The notes under the pieces were generated by a model. The model had not been told where the DNA came from. It searched no databases and saw only the letters and a program-made list of their open reading frames with translations. From Siphonodentalium dalli (taxonomy: Eukaryota; Mollusca; Scaphopoda; Gadilida; Siphonodentaliidae), in the NCBI GenBank assembly GCA_032622095.1, contig CP136068.1:53068443-53132442 (forward strand): DNA of 64,000 nucleotides, read 5' to 3'. Of this stretch, positions 35,693 to 46,843 are shown piece after piece; the first letter of the stretch is position 1, and every line of letters starts with the position of its first letter. The position numbers and the translations under genes are program-made.

Positions 35693-36995
35693 ATGTATTA
35701 TTATGATAAACATGTGTTATGTATACACAAGGTGTTTGTATCGATTCATGATCATAACCTCAATCATTTGCTTTTCGCAGACGATCTGGTGATATTATCT
35801 GAATCACCAACAGGTTTACAATCGGGAATTAAGAAGTTAGAGCAATACGCGCTTGACAATGGACTATCTGTTAATGTAAGCAAAACAAAATGTATGATCT
35901 TTCGTTCAAGGAAAACAAAACATGGTCCTGTATTTAACATTAATGATATGCCAATAGAAGTAGTGGATGAATATAAATATTTAGGACTAATTTTCACATC
36001 TAATGGAAAAATGAAAAAAAATACAGGATAATCTGAGCGCAAAAGCATCAAAAGCCATGTTCTTTTTAACAAATTTAACAAAAACAACACCGGTGTTACC
36101 TATCGCCATTAAATGCAAATTATTCGATAAACTAATTAAGCCTATTTTATTGTATGGATGTGAGATATGGTCCACTGACCTTAATTTGCCGTTCAAAGAT
36201 ACCATACCATGTGAACAAACACATCTAAAGTTTTGTAAACGGGCTCTATGTTTGAATAGAAAGGCCTCAAATCACGCTTCTAGAGCAGAGTTAGGCCGTT
36301 TCCCTATCGCGAATGATGCCATTTTACAACTCTTCAGGTACATGCTAAAACTATCAAAAGTAGATGACCATAATATCTTATCCGCATGCTACAAAGAATC
36401 TCTAAATTGTAAATTACCTTTAACATGGCTCACCCAATTGTCGCGTTATAACATTGTAATCAATAACGCAGGCCAATTATCAGGGCAGCGTGAACAAATG
36501 CTGACTAAGACATTGAAATCAGAACACATGGAAGTGTTTCACAATGATATATTCAATGACGATAGACCGACAGGGAAAAATAAACTACGAACCTATAGGA
36601 TATTTAAAGATGAATACAAAATTGAGCCATATGTCATTCACACACGATCACAAATTGCTTGCGAAATGTTTTCTAGATTCCGCGTGAGCAACCACATATT
36701 GGCAATAGAAAAAGGGAGGCATAGACAACCAGTAATACCATTAGAAAATCGGCTGTGTTCCATGTGTGACAAACAATGTGTCGAATCTGAAATGCATTTG
36801 ATCATTGAATGTAACGCATACGATGATTTAAGATCTAATTTATTCAGCGAAATTGAGAAACACGATAGTGAATTCAATAATTTGAATGATGCCGATAAAT
36901 TTGCACTGATTATGAGAAATGATAACATTAAATTAATTAACAAGGTTTGCAACATAGTCCGGCTATTCTTCCTTTGGCGGAATAATAAAACTTGA
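35693..36995 (+). pseudogene. LINE ORF2 remnant with one frameshift
   Basis: The first frame (35693-36031) shows HLLFADDLVILSESPTGLQS near its start, the catalytic FADD block of a LINE reverse transcriptase, and continues NVSKTKCMIFRSRKTKHG and DEYKYLGLIFTSNGK. At the A-run near 36015-36022 the frame shifts by one base. The protein then continues as QDNLSAKASKAMFF and the 312-codon frame starting 36057, with IKPILLYGCEIW and a C-terminal cysteine/histidine cluster (CSMCDKQCVESEMHLIIECN). The upstream RT blocks and the endonuclease are absent, so the copy is 5'-truncated. Apart from the shift it is little decayed, suggesting a fairly young insertion. Clade not assigned. Confidence 0.85.
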
Positions 36996-37123
36996 AGAAA
37001 TTGTTGAGGGAATGTTGATAAGAACTGTGTTTGTTATAATAATTTTGTTATGTATTGCTTATTTATGTATATGATATTCATCAGTATCTTGCAACTGCCC
37101 ATTGGGGTGTTTTGCAATAAATT
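36996..37123 (+). other. 3' UTR of the frameshifted LINE
   Basis: A short AT-rich non-coding stretch between the LINE stop codon and its tandem tail, with CAATAAA at about 37115. Confidence 0.6.
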
Positions 37124-37145
37124 CTTGTATCTTGTATCTTGTATC
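37124..37145 (+). repeat. Heptamer tail of the LINE (CTTGTAT, three units)
   Basis: CTTGTAT is repeated exactly three times directly after the LINE 3' UTR. Short tandem tails instead of poly(A) mark the 3' end of several LINE clades. It fixes the right end of the remnant that starts at 35693. Confidence 0.85.
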
Positions 37146-37507
37146 GCGACGAGGCTAGTTTTTCCTTGGTCGCCGAGTCGCTATGTGGCCACGAAAACCT
37201 AGCCGAGTCGCGATAAAAGAATCGTTGCAAACACATTGTATATATAACATATTTATCTACCATTGGTCTAACATAATCCACGCACAAATTATATTTTAGA
37301 AGTTTCTTAAATACCAAAATTGTTGGATTTGTGTCCGACGATTAGCTTTTTTCAGTAAATTCTCCCAACCTGCAAAGCTAATCTGCGTCACGCGATTAGC
37401 TCACTTTGCTAAATTCTCCCAACCTGCAAGTTCACGCGAATATGCCAAACGGAAATTGAATTCAATGGACAAAATCTCATACACATGCACGTTTTATATA
37501 ATCTATA
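37146..37507. other. No gene recognised
   Basis: It contains two diverged copies of a GCTAATTCTCCCAACCTGCAA-like word (about 37345-37440). Otherwise it is featureless sequence before the Helitron. Confidence 0.4.
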
Positions 37508-39814
37508 TCTATATTTGCGAATGTCTGTCTGTCTGTCTGTCTGTGTTCTATAGAAATTCACAGAGGACCATCTAGATGATGCCAAAGGGGTCTTCTAGGA
37601 GTAGCTTTTTACGAGAAAGATAATGGTCGGGGTTAGAATTTTCTAAAGTGAGGCCGTTGTTGTCAGGGGCAGAAAAGGGGGAGGGGCAGAAAAACAAATT
37701 GTCCCCGATTGCCACCAAACTTATATATAATCATTCCCATAATATGAGTATTTCTAATGGCGTGGTTTAAATATGGCAAAAGTCGCGCCGTTCGCGTCAG
37801 GGGTGCCCGGAAGGGGGGGGGGGTGCATATTTTTTTTCTGTCGCCGAGTGCCACGAAACTTACATATAATCATCCACATGATATGAAGAATCCAACGGTG
37901 TGGTTTAAATATGTCAAAAGTGGCATCGTTTGAGTCAGGGATGAACGGAAGGGGAGAGGGGCACCAAAATTGATAAAACTAATTTTACCGCCCATTTCCA
38001 CCAAATTGATATATATTCTTTTTCTTGATACAAGGAATCTAATTGTGCGATATAACAACGCCAAATTGTTGTTTTTGGATGAGAGATTGGGAGGGGGTGG
38101 GCACTAAATTTGATAATAAGTCGCCGATTGCCACCACACTTATACAAAATCATCCACACGGTATGAGGAGTCTAATGGTGTGGCTTTTATCTGTCAAATG
38201 TGGCCTCATTCGAGTCAGGGTTGCATTGAAAGGGACAGGAGAACCAAAATTGATGCACAATTGTTTAGCGCCAATTTCCACCAAATTGATACACGTTCTT
38301 ATCCATGATACGATGAATCTAATCGTGATTTAAAGACGCCATAGTGGTGCTGTTTGTGTGAGAGATGAAGAGGGGAGGGATTGCCACCAAATTTGATAAA
38401 AAAAAAAATAGTCGCCGATTATCACCAAACTTATAAACAATCATCTCCATGATATCAGGAGTGTAATCGTGTGGTTTAAGGATGTCACAAGTGGGGCACT
38501 CTAGTCAGTGGTGTATAGAGATGAGAGGGACACAAACATTATATCTATATGTTTAGTGCCGATTTCCACCAGATTGATACATATTCTTCTCCGTGATATG
38601 AGGAATCTTATCATGTGGTTTAGATACACCAAGTTGGTGCCCTATGAATGAGAGATATGGGGACCTTAAATTTGATACGAATTTGTATACTCGCCAATTT
38701 TCACCAATTTCATATAAATGCATCTCTAATCTCTAACGAGTCGTAGTGTGTGCAGCTTGAGTCCGAAATAGGGACGGGAGGGTCACCAAAACTGATACAA
38801 AATATTTTTAGTACCAATTACCATCAAATTCAGACACGTTCTTCTCAAATGATACAAGAAATAAAATCGTGCTGTCTGTCTGTCTTTTGTCTGTCTGTGT
38901 GCGTTATATATATATAACTTCACGCGGTACAATCGAAATGGCACCAAGGCGTTATAAGAGGGGTAACTTTTTACAAGGAAGATAATGGTGCGGGTTAAAA
39001 TTTTCTAAAATGACGCTGTTGGTGGGAGGGGAAATTTAAAAAATATGGTGAAATAGTTTTGTTGCTGATTTCCACCAAACGAATACATAATCACCTTCGC
39101 AATATGGCGTTGTTAGAGTCAGTGTTGCATCAACAATTGATTTAATAAACAAAATTCCACCAAATTCATACACATTTTTCTCATGATATACCATGAATTA
39201 AATCACATTTGGTGTCGTTTGCGTCACGGATGGCGAGCGGTTATGCACTATCATTGATAAGATTGGTATTCGCCGATATCCACATATAAGTTATATACAG
39301 TCACCAGGCCATCTCCATATCATTTTAAGTAGTTGGGCGTTCATATTTCACAATCCCGGCATATGGTGACCCACATGAGTCACTTGAACAATTATATCTT
39401 CTTAACAGTCATATTTATATGGGAATGGCAATCAAGGCATTCACACAATGAGCTAGCAAAAAGAGATAACTAGAAAAAGCACTAAACGTATATTTATCAT
39501 TCTATTGAAGAGATACATATATTCGTGCAAACTGAGAGACATCGAACCGTCAGAGGATTGCATATGTATAATAACAAAATTTAGTCTGTTCCATTCAATA
39601 CAGTTTCCACAAAAAGTTACAATTTGTCAAGAGATATGGAAGGCCTGTTCAAAATAGTGGTCACAGTGTGCAGTGAAATATAGTTTATTCTGATATACAA
39701 GAAAATGCAGTTAGTAGCACAAGGTCAAATCGCGCGGTTACATTGAAAAACAAAAATTAATGGATCGACCAAAGCCATGGGACCAATCCCGCCAGTTGCG
39801 GGCTAATCTGCTAG
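37508..39814 (+). mobile_element. Non-autonomous Helitron, 2307 bp
   Basis: The left end is A followed by TCTATATTTGCGAATGTCTG. The right end is CCCGCCAGTTGCGGGC, a hairpin, then TAATCTGCTAG followed by T. Start with TC, a hairpin shortly before CTAG and insertion between A and T are the defining features of Helitrons. The body holds diverged 270-300-bp tandem repeats related to those at 907-2760. From 39480 it holds the segment shared with positions 1 and 2760. No Rep/helicase is present. Confidence 0.78.
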
Positions 39815-40608
39815 TCTCCTCTATATTTTTGAGACATACAGAATATATATATATCCATATATCCTTTATAGACTCGAAAACGGCTCAACCGATTGAGCCC
39901 AAACTTCCTATCTAAGGGTAAAAATCCAAGGAAAGTGTCATCGCACCATTCGCGAGGCGTGCGACAACTCGTTCACCCTTCAACTGCCAACGTAATGGGG
40001 ATTGATGGGTTAATCGCGTGATAATTAATGAGCGTTTGTATATGAGGCGTCGCTATTAAAGAGCGTTTATCTACTTTAATGAAAATATACGGCATTTGAC
40101 CGTCTCGGAAACTGGGGATATCGAGACGAAATTTCGTACTTAGGGGTACTGCCACCGCTGATGCCCGAAATATCGCCCAAGGTCATTTGAAGGTCAGGTA
40201 GGGGTCACGGTTTGACCCGTCCAAAACACTCCCCGGACAAAAGTCACCCTAGGTATCAAATTTTGTCGAAATCCGTCCGTTTTACCAGATTTGACATTGA
40301 ATTGACCATTTTGAAGGTCAAGGTCAGGTCGTGGTCACGATTTTACCAGTCCAAAACAAACCCGGACAAAAGTACCCCTAGGTTTAAAATTTCGTCGAAA
40401 TCCGTCCGTTTTACCCGATTTGACATTGAATTGACCAGTTTGAAGGTCAAGGTCAGGTCGGGGTCACGATTTTACCCGTCCAAAACACTCCCCGGACAAA
40501 TATATCCCTAGGTATAAAATTTCGTCGAAATCCGTCCGGCCGTTTTCGAGTTTATAAAGGACATATGGATATATGGATATATACGGAAGTCTCCAAATAT
40601 ATAGTAGA
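39815..40608. mobile_element. Two Helitron 5' heads facing each other
   Basis: The left end TCTCCTCTATATTTTTGAGA and the inverse of the right end, TCTACTATATATTTGGAGAC, are related. Both continue through ATATCCATATATCC and TATA(G/A)ACTCGAAAACGGC. The segment is therefore bounded by two Helitron-type 5' ends with converging bodies and no CTAG tail between them. It follows the CTAG of the 37508 element without a gap and precedes the TTAG end of the next minus-strand element. Confidence 0.6.
40211..40545 (+). repeat. About 130-bp tandem repeat rich in AGGTCA words
   Basis: CCAAAACACTCCCCGGACAA or close variants start at 40221, 40351 and 40480. Between them are AATTTCGTCGAAATCCGTCC, GATTTGACATTGAATTGACC and TGAAGGTCAAGGTCAGGTCG. 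Confidence 0.92.
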
Positions 40609-41371
40609 CTAACAGGTTAGCCCGCCACTGGCGGCGTTCGTCAGAAACATGACAATTTTTTATTTTAAAAATTTATTTTCAATTAATTTTATTTTTTTCA
40701 ATGAGTTAATATTAATTTTGTGTTTATAACATGAGTTAAATGTGCATTTTTAATTTACTGGATTTTTTTTTTTAATTAATTTTTTAATTTAATTTTTGGT
40801 TTTTCATTATTTAACCCGATTAGACCTTATTTTACCCGATTATGGTGAAGAAGACATAAGAATCGCACAACACGCAGTACCCGTCCCTAAAAGAGGTATG
40901 ATTTAAGGTACATCGGGCGGAAAAACTGACCCGATGAAAATTTCCCCCGTGCCTAGGAACGACAGACATAAGAATCACACAACACGCATTTTTTGTTTTC
41001 ACAAAACACGCCTTTTTAATCGAGATAAATGCATTTCGCGTTTGCACCGTTGTTTCGTATGCATGGGTAACCGTTTAGCAACGTCGATGGCAATAAAGAG
41101 CGTTAGTCGGTTAACAACTCCAAATATGGTCAATATAGAGATCGTTGATGCCTTAACCCCCGAAGTGCCGTTTGCGGTGATTTTGATGATTGGGAGTGGA
41201 GAATGAGTGCTCAGAGCTTGTCCAAAATGCGACGTTGACCATTCCCGTGGGATTTTACCCTTAGATAGGAAGTTTGGTCTCAATCGGTGCAGGCGTTTTC
41301 GATTCTAAAAAGTATATACACACATACACATATATATATTTATATTCGTAGTTCTCAAAATATATAGTAGA
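40609..41371 (-). mobile_element. Helitron-like element A, minus strand
   Basis: On the minus strand it starts TCTACTATATATTTTGAGAA and ends with GCCGCCAGTGGCGG, a perfect hairpin, then GCTAACCTGTTAG, a CTRR variant. The next element begins directly. It contains a CGATTGAGACCAAACTTCC word near the 5' end that is shared by the cluster. No protein-coding region. Confidence 0.72.
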
Positions 41372-41629
41372 CTAGCAGGTTAGCCCGCCACTGGCGGCGT
41401 TGGTCCGAAACATGACATTGTTTTGGCTTTTCAATGAGTTAATTGTGCCTTTTTAATCAAGATAAATTATGGTACCCGTCCCTAAAAGAGGTATGATATA
41501 AGGTACAAACTGACCCGATGAAAATTTCCCCCGTTCCTAGGAACGACAGACATAAGAATCACACAACACGCATTTTTTAATGAGTAATTTTGTCTTTTTA
41601 ATCAAGAGGAATTATGATACCCGTCCCTA

Positions 41630-42170
41630 AAAGAGGTATGCCAACGATGTCGTTGTTGTTGGCATTCGCGGCTTGGGGCAACACGCATTTTTTAATGAGT
41701 TAATTCTGTCTTTTTAATCAAGAGGAATTATGATACCCGTCCCTAAAAGAGGTATGCCAACGATGTTGTTGTTGTTGGCATTCACGGCTTGGTGGCCACC
41801 CGAAAATTCTCGCCCGAAGATTCTCACATTGCCGTAAAGAGAAAATTAGCATTGTGTGGATTTAGTAAATATTTTTTCGCCAACAATGTCGTTGTTGTTG
41901 GCATTCACGGATTGGGAGTGCCCCCACCTTTACGAGATGGTCATTCACGGCTTGGGGCAACACGCATGTTTTAATGAGTTAATTCTGTCTTTATCGATGT
42001 CGTTGTTGTTGGCATTCACGGCTTGGTGGCCACCCGAAAATTCTTGCCCGTAGATTCTCACATTGCCGTAAAGAGAAAATTAGCATTGTGTGGATTTATT
42101 AATTTGAACTAATTATTTTCTCGCCAACAATGTCGTTGTTGGTATTCACGGCTTGGGAGTGACCCCCACC
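41630..42170 (+). repeat. Tandem repeat of about 110-125 bp in element B
   Basis: GTCGTTGTTGTTGGCATTC and variants recur at about 41649, 41766, 41888, 42000 and 42131. Each is followed by CACGGCTTGG or a near variant. Several copies also share CCCGAAAATTCT and GCCGTAAAGAGAAAATTAGC. Confidence 0.88.
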
Positions 42171-42236
42171 TTACGAGATGGTCAAAGGAGAAGGCAGTGG
42201 AAGTCCCGTCAGATTCAGGGACGTATCGCACTGCCT

Positions 42237-42400
42237 CGAATTTACTAAATTTTAGCAGCAGTAGTGTTACGGATGACAAATTTACCGGAATGCAAAAATA
42301 CAAATTGTCGTTGACGAGTAATTTTTGTACAGTTTTCAACCAAATGAATCAAATAAAAGTTATATTATAGGCATACTAATCCCATATAATCATGCTAACT
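42237..42400 (-). repeat. Fragment of the 43290 MITE family, inverted
   Basis: GTGTTACGGATGACAAATTT, ACCGGAATGCAAAAATACAA and CATACTAATCCCATATAATC are inverse copies of sequence at about 43600-43735 inside the piggyBac-like MITE. The TIRs are not present here, so this is an internal fragment. Confidence 0.85.
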
Positions 42401-42789
42401 CCTGCTAACTCCTCCGTGAGTTAGCAGGAATCGAGGGGTGTAAGTTTTGAGCTTGTTTATATGAATGTATTGAAAATAGACTAAGATTTTCAGCCGTAAC
42501 AAGAAATGTATATATGAGAAAATGTAAATTCTATATTTTGGGAGGTATTAGCAAGTTTTGGCTCAACGGGTTTAGCAGTTTGAAGTGAATATGGATATAA
42601 AAATATACATATACAGATATAAAAAAAATGTAGAGTTACTCCTCTTGGATCGCGAGCGAATATCAACCCGATTAACCCCCGCCGTGTTTGCGGTGATTTT
42701 ATTGATTGGGAGTGGGGAATGGGTGATCAGAGCTTGTCCAAAATGCGACGTCGGCGATCCCCTTGGCTTTTTATCAATATATATATAGA

Positions 42790-43173
42790 CTAGCCGATGA
42801 GCCCGACGTTGTCCGGGCTATTCAAAAACCAAATTTCAAGTCGATAGCTCCACCCGTTTCCGAGATCTGGTCTGCGCATGCGCGAAGCTTGCGTCGCACG
42901 GGCTCGGCGACCCGATAAAATTCGTATCCGGGGCAAGGTACATTCACATAGCAAATTTCAAGTCGATAGCTCCACCCCTTTCCGAGATCTCGTCTGCGCA
43001 TGCGCGAAGTGGACGCCGCACGGGCTCGCCAACACGACAACGTCGACCGCCTGGTCAAACTACACACACGTACCAAGTTTCGTCCCGATCGGTCGAGAAT
43101 CGTAGATTTGTATAAATGACAAACAGACAAACAGACAAACAGACAGAGGTCTTCAAAATATATATGAGATAGA
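42790..43173 (-). mobile_element. Short Helitron-like element C with a different 3' hairpin, 384 bp
   Basis: The minus-strand 3' end reads CCCGGACAACGTCGGGCTC then ATCGGCTAG, abutting the TC of element B. The hairpin differs in sequence from A, B and D-F but has the same layout. The 5' end is TCTATCTCATATATATTTTG followed by a run of GTCTGTTT units. Two diverged copies of a word including AGTCGATAGCTCCACCC lie inside (42838 and 42960). Confidence 0.65.
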
Positions 43174-43289
43174 CTAACAGGTTCGCCCGCCACTGGCGGC
43201 AATCGTCAGAAACATGACAATTTTATATTCTTTTAATTAATTGTTTTAATTAATTGTTTTAATTTAATTTTTTGTTTTCAATGAGTTAA

Positions 43290-43833
43290 AGGGGTACTGT
43301 ACGCCATTTTCATTAAATTTCCGGTGACAACAACGATCTAATATCGATAATATATAGAAACATAAGTAATTTGAGTCGAAGATGTATTCTGTAAACGCTC
43401 AGGTTAATAATTTAAAAGTTAATAATTGACTGGAGCCATAAAATGGCGTAAATTAAATTACGAATTTCCGTAATCAAACAAAGTAATTGAGGGATACTGG
43501 ATTGTTAAACCGATCACACACACGATCGCTTAAAATATTATGATGATACGGGAAGAACACTCAAGCCACTCACTGACTAGCGACGATACAATAACTTAAA
43601 TGATTATATGGGATTAGTATGCCTACAATATAACTTTTATTTGATTCATTTGGTTGAAAACTGTACAAAAATTACTCGTCAACGACAATTTGTATTTTTG
43701 CATTCCGGTAAATTTGTCATCCGTAACACTACTTCGTACTCAACAGACTTTCAAATAATGAAAAAGTTGTTACCTTATTCTCCGACTCGGAGACTATAGA
43801 AACCAACAACAACATTTGGCGTACAGTACCCCT
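43290..43833. mobile_element. piggyBac-like MITE, 544 bp
   Basis: Terminal inverted repeats AGGGGTACTGTACGCCA and its inverse (TGGCGTACAGTACCCCT, with one base different) are flanked on both sides by TTAA (43286-43289 and 43834-43837). TTAA duplication is specific to the piggyBac superfamily. An empty site, GAGTTAATTGTGCC, is visible in the related sequence near 41442. No transposase frame is present. Confidence 0.88.
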
Positions 43834-44580
43834 TTAATTGTCCCGTTCTAATTTTGTAATTTAATTTTTTGTTTTTCAATTTTACCCGATTTGACCTTGA
43901 ATTGATCATTTTAAAGGTCAAGGTCAGGTCGAGGTCACAATTTAACCCGTCCATGACACTTCCCGTAGGTAACAAGTTTGAGCTCAATCGGTTCGAGTCT
44001 ATAAAGGACATACACATATATATCATTTGTGGGTACCCGTTTCAAAGTGAAGATCACCTCGGGCAGGGGGGGGGGTCGGAAAAAATTTCCAGGCACGTAT
44101 GATGATTTTTTTTTCCGGCCTCGGGGGACCCACCCACCCAATTTCTTCCGTTTCCGGCCTTTTTTTCCATGCAATTTTGGACACCCACCCTTTTTTTTCC
44201 GTTTCAGGAAGTTTTTTCCGGTCAGTTTTGGACACCCACCCCCCCTAAATTTGAGAAAATTATCAATTGAGCAACCAAATAGCTGATTATCCTGCATTAT
44301 CATAATTTATTGAACAATATTTGAATAGAACAGTGCATAATGAGATAACGATACTATTTGAATTTATCATATAAGTGTCATTAATCAAGAAATGTGTCAA
44401 CATAATCACATTTCAAGGGATATATAGGCAGAGTGCCAAAGTTTTTATTAACATTCATTTTCATAATATATAGTCACATGATCTAGTCACATAATCACAC
44501 TTGAGTATTCTACATAATACATGGTACCGGTACAACAAATTTCAGATTATTTGATATTTTGATATTTGCAATGTGAAAAA

Positions 44581-44763
44581 CAGTAATGCCCTAATTAATC
44601 AACTCCATAACCACAGCAGAATAATAGGTAATTTTTCAGGATTTAGTCGGAAATAGGGGAGAGCTTTCCGATGAATGACAACAAGCCATATTTCTGACTA
44701 AATCCTGAAAAATTACCCATTATTCTGCTGTGGTTATGGAGTCGTTTAATTAGGGCATTACTG
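44581..44763. mobile_element. Palindromic MITE, 183 bp, CAGTAATGCCCTAA ends
   Basis: The arms CAGTAATGCCCTAATTAA...GGATTTAGTC and their inverse at 44693-44763 pair over about 70 bases. They share CATAACCACAGCAGAATAAT and TAATTTTTCAGGATTTAGTC. TA follows the right end; the left flank is AA instead of TA. A shorter relative with TA on both sides is at 61644-61726, suggesting a Tc1/mariner-type MITE. Confidence 0.85.
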
Positions 44764-44806
44764 TATTGCTGGAATCAAATTGTTTATCAAAACATGTGGA
44801 AATACA

Positions 44807-44897
44807 ACTGTTCATCCCAGTTCATCCCAGTTTGAAGAATAATGCTAATACGGTATTAGCATTATTCTTCAAACTGGGATGAACTGGGATGAACAGT
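44807..44897. repeat. Perfect 91-bp palindrome (45-bp arms, one-base centre)
   Basis: ACTGTTCATCCCAGTTCATC at 44807 mirrors the end at 44897 without a single mismatch. The centre is GCTAATAC, G, GTATTAGC (G at 44852). Each arm holds a direct repeat of TTCATCCCAG. Confidence 0.97.
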
Positions 44898-46843
44898 AGT
44901 AATACCAAACATAACCATGATATACCCGCGCTACTCTTCTTGGGGCATCTCAGAAACCAGAACTGAGGAAACATGTTATAGCGTGTAATGGCAGGCTGGT
45001 AGCCACTGCCTGAAGAAATAGGCTTCGTAATAATTGGGAATAATATGGATGGATAGCCCAATTTCACTTCATGGTCAAGTGTGCTTTCATTCTATTACTT
45101 ATTTTCAGCTGAGTTCTGCATAGTTATTCTTATTTTGTTGTATCAGTAGATGGAATCCTGATTAAATTTTATTTTTCCAATAACGCAGTTTCTAGTTCTG
45201 TCAAGTTGAATTTGGGTTATTGTTGGCCATTGTGCAACTGATCCAACTTCTGATAACCTCTATATGTAGTATAGAATTACTATTAACTATATATGACCCG
45301 TTTCTGTTCAAAACACATCAAAATAAGACTGAATAACAGGAATGGAAAAAAATGTTGGCATATGGAAAAAACTGCTTTTTGGACCCAAGAGACACCCACC
45401 CACCCCATCATACGTGCCTGGAAATTTGTTTCGACCCCCCCCCCCTGCCTCGGGCGGAAAAAACTGACCCGATGAAAATCTCCCCCGTTCCTAGGAAGCC
45501 CTAAGTACGTAAGAATCACACAACACGCTCATGTCTGGATAAAGTCTTACGTCTGGACCCAGACGTAATAATCACAATACACGCATACGCTCTTTATCAA
45601 CGACACTGTGGATACGAACGCTCTTTAACTAATATGATCGCACGTGACACGTAGTGGAGCAACCACACAAATACATCAAACTATCACAACAATTTCCATC
45701 TATATACGTAGTTTCCAACTGTTGCTGTGTCGGTCATGGGATTTCAAAATGTTGAATACTTTCACCCTCGTTAAAACAACTCATACACATCCATGCCAAA
45801 CTAAAGCTAGCAACTTCCCACGTTTATATATGACAAATATAAATGTTTACATGGGCGCTATATCCCAAAATATCACTGGGGAAATCTTTCGCGCGAACAG
45901 TTTCATGCGCTAGCTAGCTATAGCTCTTGTCAATAGAAAACATTTCTCGTTTGAATCCAGTCTGTATTGTTCTAGAACATGGTCTTTAGAGAAGTCTCTT
46001 AATTACATTTAAGTGTATATATTGTGGAAGGCAGCTGAATTAGCTCATTGCATGGTCAAAAATTCAAACTGATAGTCAAAATGACATTTGAAAACATGAT
46101 GAAGAATATAATCTTATATGCACTCACTAGTTTTAAAAGAAGAACAAACAAAAAAGGAACAATGAAAACCAAACAAACAAACAACACGTTTGTAGGGAGG
46201 GGTCCCATATTTATTGTGTGCATATTGTATATAAAATGTCCTTTGGCTATTTTGTATATATAATTGCGTTTAGTCTAGTGATGTGAAATCGGTGTTTCCG
46301 GTAAAGACCAAATGTGTCTGGATTCTGGCCCACAAAACCAACTGACGTAAATGACGTCATGGACCATGTCATGACGTCTTCGCTGGTTTTCGGTCAGCTA
46401 ACCGACGAAAATGGTCAAAATGAAACTAATTCATAAGCCTACATAACATAGGATTTGTTCAGAAAAACTGAAGTCCCACAAGGCTTGGCAAAAGCGGAGC
46501 GGAAGTCACGTGATTTTTAACCCATTTTTCTTGTCCGGATTTTCATCGCGTCGAAATTCTGTTTCATGGTATTGTAAAAATTAATGACGTCATTCACGCC
46601 TAAACTCGAAAAGCAACAACGCGATTAACCCCACAGTGCCGTTTTTGTGACTGGGAGTGGAGAAGGGGTGCTCGGAGCTTCTCAGAAACGGCGCGACGAC
46701 GCGTCCCGTGGGTTTTTACCCTTAGATGGGAAGTTTGGTCTCGATCGGTGCAGCCGTTTTCGATTCTATAAAGTATATATATATATATACACACATATAT
46801 TTATATATTTATATACGTAGTTCTCAAAATATATAGTAGAAGA

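Larger units (their letters stand above)
41372..42789 (-). mobile_element. Helitron-like element B, minus strand, 1418 bp
   Basis: Its 3' end is the same hairpin followed by CTGCTAG, abutting the TC of element A. Its 5' end reads TCTATATATATATTGATAAA. The body carries tandem repeats (41630-42170) and an inserted or captured fragment of the piggyBac-like MITE (42237-42400). Confidence 0.68.
44065..45447. mobile_element. hAT-like non-autonomous element, 1383 bp, same family as 19210
   Basis: It starts AGGGGGGGGGGTCGGAAAAA followed by AATTTCCAGGCACGTATGATG. It ends in the inverse, CATCATACGTGCCTGGAAAT, then a C-run and TG. The 8-bp target CCTCGGGC is present at 44057-44064 and 45448-45455. Sub-terminal TTTTTTCCG/GACACCCACCC words are shared with the copy at 19210. 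The interior carries a nested MITE (44581-44763) and a perfect palindrome (44807-44897). Confidence 0.85.
43174..46843 (-). mobile_element. Helitron-like element D, disrupted by nested insertions
   Basis: On the minus strand the 3' end is the shared GCCGCCAGTGGCGG hairpin followed by GAACCTGTTAG; the 5' end is TCTTCTACTATATATTTTGA at 46843. Two insertions with clean target duplications lie inside: the TTAA-flanked MITE at 43290-43833 and the hAT-like element at 44065-45447. Flanking words are matched elsewhere in uninterrupted copies (CAATGAGTTAATTGTG at about 41437; TCGGGCGGAAAAACTGACCC at about 40914). The stretch at 45640-46580 has no visible relative here and may be a further insertion or a captured segment. 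Confidence 0.6.

Noticed and set aside
42785-42812. Hammerhead ribozyme (CCGATGAG followed by a GC stem)
   Set aside because: The core needs CTGANGA and a GAAA after stem II. Here the second core base is C and GAAA is missing. The stem is better explained as the inverse of a Helitron 3' hairpin.
43935-44303. Lysine-rich open frame on the minus strand
   Set aside because: It is a translation of the G/C-run terminal repeat of the hAT-like element.
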